A stretch of 64,000 bases of DNA, from positions 1,758,001 through 1,822,000 of the forward strand of contig JADJGF010000001.1 of NCBI GenBank assembly GCA_016708125.1, read 5' to 3'. A program made the translations under genes and the position numbers. The stretch is from Ignavibacteriota bacterium. Lineage in GTDB: Bacteria; Bacteroidota; Ignavibacteria; Ignavibacteriales; Melioribacteraceae. The notes beneath the pieces are model-generated. The model was not told the origin of the DNA. It worked only from the letters and a program-made list of their open reading frames with translations, and ran no database searches. The stretch's first letter is position 1. Every line of letters begins with the position of its first letter. Below are positions 53,137 through 62,590 of this stretch, in pieces.

Positions 53137-56100
53137 CTATTTTAACAAAATCATTTTCTTGATTTCTACAAATTTTCCAGCTTGTATTTTATAAAGATAT
53201 ATTCCGCTAGAGAGATTACTTGCATCAAACGTTACTTCATAATTTCCGGCTGATTTAGTTTCGTTTACTAATGTTTCAATCTCTTTTCCTAAAACATCAT
53301 AAACAATTAGTTTCACTTTTGACGTTTCTCCTTTCACGCTTGAAGGAATAGAATATTTAATTGTAGTAGTTGGATTAAACGGATTAGGGTAGTTTTGAAA
53401 TAGTTCATAATGATCAATTATTGGCATTACATCGGTTTCATAAAAACCAAATTGATTATCATTGTTAATTTCTACTTTGGAAAGCATATTAGTCGTAGCA
53501 GATTGAAAGACGTTAATAGTTTTAGTAATCCCACTACCGGAGAAAATAAGCTGACCTATTCTGTCTTTACCGGTATTGTTAGCTAAGTAACGTACAGTAA
53601 TAGTCCCGTTACCGGTAAGAGATTTAGGAGATTTACTAATCCATCCACCAACAGAACCGGTATTATCTTTAACGGTCCAAGTAATATTAGAATTAACATT
53701 AACAGTAGTAGAACCGGCATCTCTTCCTAAGGATAAAGACTCGGGAACATTTATATAATTACCAGTTTCACCGCCCGAAGAAGGTTTACCATTTTGAGTA
53801 ATGGAAATAGTTTTAGAAATACCACCGCCTGAAACAGAAATAACAGCATTTCTTGAAGTATTGTTAGTATTTTCAGAGAAATTAGCAGTTAAAGTTCCAT
53901 TGTTATTTCCGGAAGATGGAGAAATAGTTAACCAGATAGAATTACTTTCTGCTTTCCAACTTATATTCGATGTAACACTAAAACTTGTACTGCCGCTATT
54001 AGCAGAAACAGTTTGGCTGTAAGTATTTATGGAAAGTGAATTATTATTATTTGGAACAGAAGAAGTTGTAGCAGATTGAAAGACGTTAATAGTTTTAGTA
54101 ATCCCACTACCGGAGAAAATAAGCTGACCTATTCTGTCTTTACCGGTATTGTTAGCTAAGTAACGTACAGTAATAGTCCCGTTACCGGCAAGAGATTTAG
54201 GAGATTTACTAATCCATCCACCAACAGAACCGGTATTATCTTTAACGGTCCAAGTAATATTAGAATTAACATTAACAGTAGTAGAACCGGCATCTCTTCC
54301 TAAGGATAAAGACTCGGGAACATTTATATAATTACCAGTTTCACCGCCCGAAGAAGGTTTACCATTTTGAGTAATGGAAATAGTTTTAGAAATACCACCG
54401 CCTGAAACAGTAATAACAGCATTTCTTGGAGAAGAGTTAGTGTTTTCAGAAAAACTAGCGGTAATAGTTCCATTATTATTTCCAGAAGAAGGAGAAACTG
54501 TTAACCAACTGGAATTGCTTTCTGCTTTCCAACTTATATTCGATGTAACACTAAAACTTGTACTGCCGCTATTAGCATCAAAAACATCTAAATTTTTACT
54601 AAGTTCAATTACAGGGAGATTTATATTCTCTTTACTCATTTTCATTCCGCAAATTTTAATTGTTCCGGAACTAAAATTTGTACTTCTGATGGTAATATTT
54701 ATTAAAGAAATATTTTCAGGAATAATTAAAGATTTGGTACCATTAGTTGAAATACTTAGCGTATGTTTTGTCCATGTAGAACTTTCAGCAGGGAATTTGA
54801 AAATATAGTTGTTAGAACCAACTTGAAAGTCAACCTCAATAAAATTTCCGGGGGCTCCTTTCGTCCACAATTCAAATGAATTCTGTCCTTTTTCAAGACC
54901 GGCGAGATCAATAATTTTAGCTATTGTACCTTTCTTATTTATTGCCAAAGACATATTTTCATTTTGTGATATTCCATCCGTCTTATCTAAATAAGAATCT
55001 GTCAATTTTTCAAAACCATCCGGAAGATTGTTTTGATCTTTGTCAATATTTAAATTAGGAAATATATTTTCATATGGATTGGGAATTTGATTATATAGAA
55101 TATCTGCCCATTGTGAATATGTTTTTATAGGGATATCATTTTCTATACACCATTGAATTAATTTTTCAGTTCGTTCTAGAAAACCACTCCAACCACCAAG
55201 CAATTCCCTAAAGTGGCTGTGCCCGATAACTACGTGATGTTTAGCAATTCTGTTTGCTATAATATTTTTACATTCATCTAATGATTTTGTATCTTCATGA
55301 AAATCTCCGAAATTCATTCCATATTCTTTATCATTATTTGGATCATATTCGTTAAATACTTTTAAACTTGGATTTGAAAACACACCAGCGGATTTATAAC
55401 CTAAAGAAGTTTGACACCCTTCCTTTATTTCTTCTCGATACACATGTGGAAAATAACCACCTGGTTGTATCCAAGTATATGGACGAATTAAATTGTAATG
55501 TTCTGCCAATCTTAATGATTCTTGCATTAGAGCATTTAATGCTTGTGGGGTTAAATGAACGTCGTTTATGTCAAGATTATAAAATTTTATATTTTTAATA
55601 ACACCTAAACTCTCATCATTTCTCCAAAATCCTCTTACTTGAACTTTGTAATTATCAATCCAGCCGGTATTTTCGTCAATAAAAACTAATTTATCTAATG
55701 TTGGAAAATAGAGATAACAATCTGTTTTGTTAAAATCTTTGAACTGACCTAAGCTACTATAAATATAATTACCATTTATATCAACATAGCCGGTTCGTAC
55801 ACAATTTACTTTTGCATAGCCTTCAGTTATTTTTGTATGAGCTAATTCAATTTTGTTCCCTTTAATATTTGCTACACCAGAATGATCCCTATAAAAATCA
55901 GCACCTAAAATAGTGTAAAAATAATTCGTTCTGTGAAATGGAGTATGGTCCATCATTTCATGACCATTTGACTGGATAGATTTTAATTTATTTATATATT
56001 CTGACGTAATTTCCTGCATTGCAAAATTTAGTGCAAATGTAAATTCTTTGTCGTATTTATCAAAAACTTCTGCGTATTCTAAATACATATTTATCGGCTG

Positions 56101-56214
56101 ATTATCATCTGTTCTGAAGCATATGCCTCCTTTCTTTGAAATATATTGACTTCTTGTATCTGTTGATAGAGAAATAAAAATTATAACAAGAAAGCTTACA
56201 AGAAAATTATTCAT
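53137..56214 (-). CDS. Secreted polysaccharide-deacetylase-like protein with BACON repeats and T9SS sorting domain
   Basis: 1,025 residues with a signal peptide (about 1-22). The N-terminal part resembles the NodB/polysaccharide deacetylase fold: Asp36-Asp37 in CFRTDDNQP and metal histidines in GHEMMDHTPFH (His85, 90, 94), with GHSHFRELLGGW later (about 340). There is an insertion of about 120 residues between. A jelly-roll-like region (about 440-530) follows, then four BACON-type modules in A-B-A-B order (about 546-906), and a sorting domain with LFQNYPNPFNPTTTIKYS. BACON domains often bind carbohydrates. The gene lies inside the exopolysaccharide locus, so deacetylation of its product is an attractive guess. 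Confidence 0.85.
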   Translation of the reverse strand: MNNFLVSFLVIIFISLSTDTRSQYISKKGGICFRTDDNQPINMYLEYAEVFDKYDKEFTFALNFAMQEITSEYINKLKSIQSNGHEMMDHTPFHRTNYFYTILGADFYRDHSGVANIKGNKIELAHTKITEGYAKVNCVRTGYVDINGNYIYSSLGQFKDFNKTDCYLYFPTLDKLVFIDENTGWIDNYKVQVRGFWRNDESLGVIKNIKFYNLDINDVHLTPQALNALMQESLRLAEHYNLIRPYTWIQPGGYFPHVYREEIKEGCQTSLGYKSAGVFSNPSLKVFNEYDPNNDKEYGMNFGDFHEDTKSLDECKNIIANRIAKHHVVIGHSHFRELLGGWSGFLERTEKLIQWCIENDIPIKTYSQWADILYNQIPNPYENIFPNLNIDKDQNNLPDGFEKLTDSYLDKTDGISQNENMSLAINKKGTIAKIIDLAGLEKGQNSFELWTKGAPGNFIEVDFQVGSNNYIFKFPAESSTWTKHTLSISTNGTKSLIIPENISLINITIRSTNFSSGTIKICGMKMSKENINLPVIELSKNLDVFDANSGSTSFSVTSNISWKAESNSSWLTVSPSSGNNNGTITASFSENTNSSPRNAVITVSGGGISKTISITQNGKPSSGGETGNYINVPESLSLGRDAGSTTVNVNSNITWTVKDNTGSVGGWISKSPKSLAGNGTITVRYLANNTGKDRIGQLIFSGSGITKTINVFQSATTSSVPNNNNSLSINTYSQTVSANSGSTSFSVTSNISWKAESNSIWLTISPSSGNNNGTLTANFSENTNNTSRNAVISVSGGGISKTISITQNGKPSSGGETGNYINVPESLSLGRDAGSTTVNVNSNITWTVKDNTGSVGGWISKSPKSLTGNGTITVRYLANNTGKDRIGQLIFSGSGITKTINVFQSATTNMLSKVEINNDNQFGFYETDVMPIIDHYELFQNYPNPFNPTTTIKYSIPSSVKGETSKVKLIVYDVLGKEIETLVNETKSAGNYEVTFDASNLSSGIYLYKIQAGKFVEIKKMILLK
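53495..54577. repeat. 573-bp in-frame tandem duplication within BACON region
   Basis: 53495-54004 and 54068-54577 align at a constant offset of 573 bases (191 codons). The part coding for the B module is almost identical, while the A module copies have diverged more. The spacer between copies is not repeated at the left end. Confidence 0.9.
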
Positions 56215-56882
56215 CTCCTTTCATTCCTAATTTATTTAATTAAATTACATTTAATTTTATTTATTAGTTTAATGATCTGAATATAAATTATAAAAAATAG
56301 TGATACTTTAAATGTAAAGAAAAAACAGAACACCATTATTCATTTTAATTATTATTGCATTTTTGAAATGCAAATCTGCCGTAAAACTCTAACAAATTAT
56401 ATCAAACATTGTTATATTATTAAATACTAAAAATTTCGATAAATTTTAATAAAAATAATAAAAACTTAAACAAAAAATGTGATTTGGATCACATATGATT
56501 TAAATCTACATAGGTAAAAAATAATTGTTTTTAATATAATTTAATAAATATAAATATTTAATCAATTAACTAATACATTAATATCTTAATTGTTTTTACT
56601 ATAGTCCAATTTTGATGGAGTTTGAAGATTTTTAAAATTATAATATTTTAAATTTTGTTTTGCAGTAGTAGATATTTCTGTTCATTTTATTAGGAAATAA
56701 TTTTCCAACTAATGATTTTAAAACTTTCTGTTGAAACACAACTGGAAACTTGCTTTTGAATGTTTTATTTAAACACGAATAATTTTTATAACTAAAAAAT
56801 TGATTCATAAGTCTGAAAATAAAAGTATTATTACAAAACTTATTTCTTTAATATTTCATTTTATTAATATTATTTAACATTT
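56215..56882. promoter_or_regulatory. 668-base divergent intergenic region with CRP/FNR-type palindrome
   Basis: Very AT-rich, no supportable gene. ATGTGATTTGGATCACAT (56477-56494) is an 18-base palindrome with ideal CRP/FNR geometry TGTGA-N6-TCACA. A separate hairpin TTGCATTT / AAATGCAA lies at 56355-56373. The region separates the deacetylase-like gene (minus) and the flippase (plus) and is a candidate shared control region. Confidence 0.5.
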
Positions 56883-58190
56883 ATGTCGGATTTACGAAAA
56901 AAAATACGATCAGGAATTTTTTATAGCGGACTTGCAAGATATAGCGATATTGTGGTTAGTATTATAATTGGCGCATTACTAGCAAGATTATTAACACCTA
57001 AAGAATTTGGAATTGTTACTATAATAACTGTTATTTCAAGTTTCTTTACTTTATTGAGTAGATTTGGTATAAGTACAGCCATTGTTCAAAATAAAGATCT
57101 TACAGAAGAAGACTTATCATCAATTTTTACATTTACAATTATAATAGGATTCTTTTTTTCGTTCCTATTCTACATTGCATCACCTTTCATTGCATCTTTT
57201 TACGAACATCCGGTTTTGGAAGGATTATCAAAACTAATGTCAATTTCAATTTTGTTTAATTCTTTGCAAATAGTACCTAATGCAATAATATTAAAAAATC
57301 TTAAGTTTAAAGAAATGGGTATCACAAGTGTGGTCATTCATCTTTTAACAGGGATAGTTGCTGTTGTGCTTGCTTATTTGGATTTTGGATATTACGCACT
57401 AATAATAAACGGAATTCTAAATGGAATATTACTTTTTATCTCCTACTTTTATCTAGGTCCTGTTACTATTACTTTAAAAATCAAATATAATGCATTAAGA
57501 AAAATTGCAAAATTTTCTACTTATCAATTTCTTTTTACATTCATCAATTACTTTGCTGGAAATTTAGATAATTTGTTAATCGGTAAATTTTTCAATGCAG
57601 CTACTTTAGGAAATTATGATAAAGCTTATAAACTAATGTTAATGCCGGTACAAAATCTTACTCAGGTTATTACACCTGTACTTCACCCTGTGTTATCAAA
57701 TCATCAAGATGATTATAAACTAATATATGATGCATACTATAAAATTGTTAAGCTACTTGCCATAATTGGATTTCCACTTTCAATTTTTTTATTTTTTAAC
57801 GCCTCTGAAATTATTTTTATTTTGTACGGTCCGCAGTGGGGTGAAAGTATATCTGTTTTTAAGATCTTAGCTTTAGCAGTGGGAATTCAAATTGTTCTTT
57901 CGAGTACTGGTTCTATTTTTCAAGCAACTAATAGAACCGATTTGTTATTTTACTCTGGATTGATTAGTACAATATTTGTTGTTCTGGGAATTTTATACGG
58001 GATTTTTATTGGTAAAGATTTAATTTCAATTGGTTACGGCATACTAATAGCTTTCTCTTTAAATACTTTTCAAGCTTTTTATTTACTTATAAAATATGCC
58101 TTAAAGAACTCCTTTAGAAGTTTTGTAAAATTATTTTATTACCCAATTTTAATGAGTCTTGTTTTATTAATTTCGTTAAATATTTTTTAA
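56883..58190 (+). CDS. Wzx-type polysaccharide flippase, C-terminally truncated by a TAA
   Basis: 435 residues with about 12 helices of the MOP/polysaccharide transporter superfamily: SDLRKKIRSGIFYSGLARY, ALLARLLTPKEFGIVTII, FGISTAIVQNKDLTEEDL. The WzxC-like branch flips undecaprenyl-linked repeat units to the periplasm. The protein ends at MSLVLLISLNIF, shorter than the about 480 usual for the family; the same frame stays open for 45 more codons after the stop and encodes another plausible helix and basic tail. It is therefore probably truncated. Function of the shortened form is uncertain. Confidence 0.9.
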   Translation: MSDLRKKIRSGIFYSGLARYSDIVVSIIIGALLARLLTPKEFGIVTIITVISSFFTLLSRFGISTAIVQNKDLTEEDLSSIFTFTIIIGFFFSFLFYIASPFIASFYEHPVLEGLSKLMSISILFNSLQIVPNAIILKNLKFKEMGITSVVIHLLTGIVAVVLAYLDFGYYALIINGILNGILLFISYFYLGPVTITLKIKYNALRKIAKFSTYQFLFTFINYFAGNLDNLLIGKFFNAATLGNYDKAYKLMLMPVQNLTQVITPVLHPVLSNHQDDYKLIYDAYYKIVKLLAIIGFPLSIFLFFNASEIIFILYGPQWGESISVFKILALAVGIQIVLSSTGSIFQATNRTDLLFYSGLISTIFVVLGILYGIFIGKDLISIGYGILIAFSLNTFQAFYLLIKYALKNSFRSFVKLFYYPILMSLVLLISLNIF

Positions 58191-58328
58191 TTATTGATTA
58201 TCGATAACTTGCTTATTTCAATAATCTTGAAAACAATGGTTAGCTTAATAACATTATATGCAACCGTTTCACTATCAAAAGAAAATTATAAATTTATCCT
58301 TCAAAATTTTAGAAAAATAATAAAATGA
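58191..58328 (+). other. In-frame continuation of the flippase after the TAA stop
   Basis: After TAA at 58188-58190 the same frame reads 45 codons to TGA at 58326-58328: LLIIDNLLISIILK, then MVSLITLYATVSLSK and NYKFILQNFRKIIK. A hydrophobic helix and basic tail of this type are how WzxC-like flippases normally end. Either a nonsense mutation, an assembly error, or readthrough. Confidence 0.6.
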
Positions 58329-58371
58329 TCTAAGTCGAATTCCTAAGCTTTAAGAAGTTTCTTAGTCATTT

Positions 58372-58420
58372 AGATTAAATTAAATATTAAGAAATAGTAA
58401 ATCAATATTTAATTTAATCT
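58372..58420. repeat. Perfect 17-bp inverted repeat between convergent genes
   Basis: Arms AGATTAAATTAAATATT and its exact complement enclose a 15-base loop. It lies between the flippase and the convergent beta-helix gene. A long AT stem without T-run may act as a bidirectional transcription stop or an RNA-stabilising 3' structure. The rest of 58329-58599 shows nothing else. Confidence 0.55.
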
Positions 58421-58599
58421 TGAAGTGATAGACTTTTTAATTATAACTTACTATTTAGTACATTTAATACTGCTACTTATTTTTCGCGAGAATATATTAA
58501 CTAAATAGATATGGAAAGAATACAGATCATTTATTTTTTAAATTTAAATAATAATCTTATATTTTCTTTAAATAAAAATTATTTACAATTTTCAATCAA

Positions 58600-61056
58600 C
58601 TAAGGTAAGTTGCTTCTTTTTAAAATATTTTTATTTATAAAAAAATAATCTAAAACGTTAACAATTCCATTCATATCAAGATCGCCTTGAGAATATCCAG
58701 TTGATAGAATATAGTTGTAAATAATTCCAAAGTCTAAATTGTTTATGATACCGTTTGCGTCGCTATCACCAGAATACATACCAAATATACTATTACCTAA
58801 ATTGACCATTGAATTGTTTCCGAAGGCTCTGTCTAATGAAACAGAAAAATCATAACCAATTGGGTTATTTGTTGAAATACTAACTTTTTCTTTACTCATG
58901 ACAGAAAGGTGATTTCTATGTTTAACTACTATATAATAATCATCAGTTTCAATATTGTTAAAAGAAAATTTAGTGCCATCGGAGTTTAGAACTATGCCCT
59001 CTTTATTTAATATAGCCGGTTTTCTATATTTTGTATTATTTTCAGAATCACGTAATTCAATCAACAGCCAATCAACGTAATAATTTTGATTTGTAATAGT
59101 TGAGACGTTATCATCAAGCAACCATGGACTAATGTTATAAGGTTGTTTTGGGGGAATGTAAGATGCATTATTTAATAAAGTTTTCATAGTATTGTTGGTG
59201 TAACAAGCCTCTAAGTAAATTTTTAATTCTGATGTAGAATTTTGCGTATTATTTTGTTTTAATAAAATTCCAAATGCACCAATGTCATTTGTTAATCTCA
59301 AATTTCCTAATAAATCATTGGCATAACTTCTACCAGTTGGGTCGTTTCCTAAATTATTAAAGGAATAACCGGTATTATTAGAATTACCATTTTCTGCGAT
59401 AAAAACGTTTGGAATATAAGAACCGTTTTTCCCAATATTGGAAGCAAAATAAGTTGACGATGTAGAAATCCAGTTTGGATCAGTATTATATTTCTCATTT
59501 GCTATTATAACTGTGGCATCCAAAGTTCCATTGTCGTTTGCGGCATTGTATTCAAATGCACTTGCATATTTATCGCCACTATTTACAACAACTAAACCAC
59601 TGTTAATACTACTATTCCCAATAACAGTACTGGAATTATTTATATAAATATTATTTCTTAGAATTAAACCTTCTTCTCTATATCTCCCTAAATAATATGC
59701 ACCACTAAGAGAATAATCAAAAATATTATTAATAACAGTGAAAGGACTACTGGAAGTCGCTTCGGTCATTACTAAAGCTCTATCTTTTGTAATATAACTT
59801 AACCAACCGCAATTCAAAACAGTATTGTTTATAAAATATGCCCCTAAATCACTTCTATAAGTAGTGTTATAATTAAATGAACGCCCAATAAGTTGATTGG
59901 AACAATTCTCAAATAAATTATTATGTATATAGTAGTTTCCATAACCCAAACCACTTAGTACGTTGTCCGGTGATTCTTGAGGTGCATCCCCAAAATGAGG
60001 AGCAAAGCCATTATAATCACTTAAATTATTAGCAACTGAATATTGGTAAACAGCCTGTCCAGTCCCATTATTAGTAGATAGAGTTGTATATGTCCCAGCC
60101 AATACCCCAGACTTAGTTTGCTGACCATAAGTGTAATTAGCTTCTCCTCGTCTTACCAAATCGTGTATGTAATTATATCTAAAAACTAATCCAACACCAC
60201 CAGTTTTCGTATCTCCCGTTGAACCGTAATTATCCCAAAGTTTACCAACAGAACCATGCTTTACACCACCTCTATAAATTCTTTCGTCAAGGTTATTATG
60301 AATTTCGTTATACTCAATCAACATTTTGGAATTTCCAACTGGCATAGCCGTATATTCAAAATTATAAATATTATTGTGATGAATATGAAAAGTATAATTT
60401 GTATTCCAAGTATCTCCGGCAGTAAAGTCTCGCCTTTCTCCCCCAATGCCATAACCGCCATAATCCATTTCGCCATCTAAAAAATAGAAATTATACATTT
60501 CGTTATATGCGATTTCTGTTTCATAAGGATAAGTTATATATATGCCAATTCCCATATCTCTGATAGTATTTCTTAAATATGAATGACCAATTCCATAATT
60601 ATAATACGAATGATTTATTCCAACAGTTCTCTTATCGTGTGCGTTCTGACCGCCAATTATTTCACAATCGGTAATAGTTAAATAATTTGCTCTTACTCTT
60701 ATTATATCAGAAGCATTGGCATAGCCATATATTTTTAGGTTATTTATCACTACATTTGGGTTTTCAATATTAGTTGTGTGTGAACTTGAAAGCGAACTTA
60801 AACTATCACCGATAATTGCTTTTATTCCATTTCCATAAGTGGAGTATGTAACTCCAACTTTACACTCTAATGTTGCGTCGGAAAATTGTTGCCCGCCTTT
60901 AAAGTTTACAATATCACCAGATTTTAAATTTGCTTTGTTTACTTCAGAAATTGTTGAAAAATTGCCGCTGCCATCTTTTGCAACATAATATATATTTTGA
61001 GAAAACAAAGAAATATTCAAAAACAATAAATATGAAATGATTAAAAATTTATGCAT
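58600..61056 (-). CDS. Secreted parallel beta-helix protein with dockerin-like repeats
   Basis: 818 residues with a signal peptide (about 1-19). The body (about 20-600) is a right-handed parallel beta-helix: VAKDGSGNFSTISE, many short N-rich turns (VIRV..., IYITYPYETEIAYNEMYNF, LIEYNEIHNN). Pectate-lyase-like and alginate-modifying enzymes have this fold. The C-terminus carries two calcium-loop repeats of dockerin type, SGDSDANGIINNLDF and GDLDMNGIVNVLDYFFINKN. No NYPNPFNP sorting motif is present, unlike its neighbours. It may act on or be bound to the locus polysaccharide; catalytic residues cannot be assigned. Confidence 0.82.
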   Translation of the reverse strand: MHKFLIISYLLFLNISLFSQNIYYVAKDGSGNFSTISEVNKANLKSGDIVNFKGGQQFSDATLECKVGVTYSTYGNGIKAIIGDSLSSLSSSHTTNIENPNVVINNLKIYGYANASDIIRVRANYLTITDCEIIGGQNAHDKRTVGINHSYYNYGIGHSYLRNTIRDMGIGIYITYPYETEIAYNEMYNFYFLDGEMDYGGYGIGGERRDFTAGDTWNTNYTFHIHHNNIYNFEYTAMPVGNSKMLIEYNEIHNNLDERIYRGGVKHGSVGKLWDNYGSTGDTKTGGVGLVFRYNYIHDLVRRGEANYTYGQQTKSGVLAGTYTTLSTNNGTGQAVYQYSVANNLSDYNGFAPHFGDAPQESPDNVLSGLGYGNYYIHNNLFENCSNQLIGRSFNYNTTYRSDLGAYFINNTVLNCGWLSYITKDRALVMTEATSSSPFTVINNIFDYSLSGAYYLGRYREEGLILRNNIYINNSSTVIGNSSINSGLVVVNSGDKYASAFEYNAANDNGTLDATVIIANEKYNTDPNWISTSSTYFASNIGKNGSYIPNVFIAENGNSNNTGYSFNNLGNDPTGRSYANDLLGNLRLTNDIGAFGILLKQNNTQNSTSELKIYLEACYTNNTMKTLLNNASYIPPKQPYNISPWLLDDNVSTITNQNYYVDWLLIELRDSENNTKYRKPAILNKEGIVLNSDGTKFSFNNIETDDYYIVVKHRNHLSVMSKEKVSISTNNPIGYDFSVSLDRAFGNNSMVNLGNSIFGMYSGDSDANGIINNLDFGIIYNYILSTGYSQGDLDMNGIVNVLDYFFINKNILKRSNLP

Positions 61057-61321
61057 GACTTACCTATAAGTTATTATCTAATAATCGTAGAATTAGAACA
61101 ATAATTAAATTTGGCAATAACTGTGCCCTTATAAATATTTAAAATATATTTTCGATTGACTTATAAAACACGTCAAATTACTATATTTTTTTTCGATTAT
61201 TTCAGTTGATTAAATTACGAACGCATCAGAATGAAATTTAGCTAATTTTGATACACAAAATGGTTAAGAAATCATTAAATTTTTTTTTTGCACAATTATT
61301 GATTTGTTAAAGAAACTGATT

Positions 61322-62485
61322 ATGAGAAAGATGAAAAAAATTTTAAATAAAGTGTTAACTGGCAATATTTTAAAGAATTTATATTACTATTTCTTTTTAT
61401 TTCTACGAAAAACTAAAATTTTGCTTCACAATAAATTAGAAAAAAGAATAGAACCCGAGAATAATGTTATTGATGAAGAATTCAAGTCATACTTATGGCA
61501 GCATTTGAAGAAAGGTTTAATTGAAGAAAATAATAATATCTTTTTTAATACAAATGTAACAAATCAAAACACACCGATGCTGCTAAGTCAGGCAAGAATT
61601 ATTTTAATTCTATGTAATAACAGTGAAGCAAAAATAGATAGTTTTGAAGTTAAAGAATTAGTTAGGAAAATGACTAATTACTTAATCTCAATGAGAAGTG
61701 AAAATAGTCTTTTTACTTTTAATCAAGTTTCATGGGATCATCAAGACGAAGGAATCGCATCAACATGGGCAGCTTTAGCTTTAATTAAAGCTTACGAATT
61801 AACAAATGAAAAAAAATATCTTGAAACAGCTGTTGAAACTTTTGATGCAATGCTTAAATTTTTGTATAGAAAAGAAACAAGCTTAGTTCATACAAAAGCT
61901 GATAATTTTTGGTGTTTAAATGCTGCTTCGACATTTGCATTTGCATGCTCATTATTACTCAAGCATCATTATAACAAACATATTGCTGAAGCAATGAATG
62001 ATTCAATCGATTTGTGCATTAATAAAATTGCGGAAGACGGACATTATCCATATAACTTTTTAAGGCAAGGCACATACCTTTTATTATATCATCCAATAGT
62101 AATTTTGACATTAGATTTTTGCAAAAAGTCCGAATATTTGAAGACAGAAATTAGAGAAAAATTACAAATAACTAATTCAAAAGCTACAGATTTTCTTAAA
62201 GGTCATATTAGATTTAACAAAAATAGAATTTTTGAACCGGAAATTATCCACTATTCGCAATACATAATTTCTAATATTACAAGTCTACTATCGTTAAAAG
62301 GAAAAATGGAAAAAGAGTTAGAAAATTCGCTATTACAGAATTTATATAGATATTTGAAAAATAATACTCTTTATTTGTGCATGGATAAAAACAATAAACT
62401 TTATGATAGTGATCTATACAGTGTAAAAGATGTTCTTACAATCGAGGTTTTATATTGGTATGATATTTACACAAAAGGTGACTAA
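61322..62485 (+). CDS. Alpha/alpha-barrel (six-hairpin-like) protein of unknown function
   Basis: 387 residues if started at the ATG at 61322; an in-frame TTG at 61304 is an alternative. After a basic N-terminal stretch with a possible membrane-associated helix (NLYYYFFLFLRK), paired helices follow, such as WDHQDEGIASTWAALALIKAY, NEKKYLETAVETFDAMLKF and LNAASTFAFACSLLLKHHY. This looks like the helical toroid of heparinase/epimerase-type enzymes or other six-hairpin proteins. Aromatic and His/Asp residues at helix ends could form an active site, but I cannot name one. It precedes an AlgI-like gene, so a polysaccharide-related role is likely. Confidence 0.55.
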   Translation: MRKMKKILNKVLTGNILKNLYYYFFLFLRKTKILLHNKLEKRIEPENNVIDEEFKSYLWQHLKKGLIEENNNIFFNTNVTNQNTPMLLSQARIILILCNNSEAKIDSFEVKELVRKMTNYLISMRSENSLFTFNQVSWDHQDEGIASTWAALALIKAYELTNEKKYLETAVETFDAMLKFLYRKETSLVHTKADNFWCLNAASTFAFACSLLLKHHYNKHIAEAMNDSIDLCINKIAEDGHYPYNFLRQGTYLLLYHPIVILTLDFCKKSEYLKTEIREKLQITNSKATDFLKGHIRFNKNRIFEPEIIHYSQYIISNITSLLSLKGKMEKELENSLLQNLYRYLKNNTLYLCMDKNNKLYDSDLYSVKDVLTIEVLYWYDIYTKGD

Positions 62486-62590
62486 TATTGAAATTTCAAG
62501 ACTAAATCCATCCTAAATTGATATTTAATACTCAATCAATATCAAAATGATACGATAGTAAAGATAATTTTATACAATAGTTATGTTTAT

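Noticed and set aside
53801..54808. Long open frames on the plus strand opposite the BACON region (about 73 and 144 codons)
   Set aside because: They mirror the repeated coding strand of the deacetylase-BACON gene, duplicate with it, and show no start-site or family signal.
61161..61176. TTGAC-11-GTCAA in the beta-helix/toroid divergent region as a third CRP-like site
   Set aside because: Spacing and arms differ from the two GTGA-N6-TCAC sites; could be chance.
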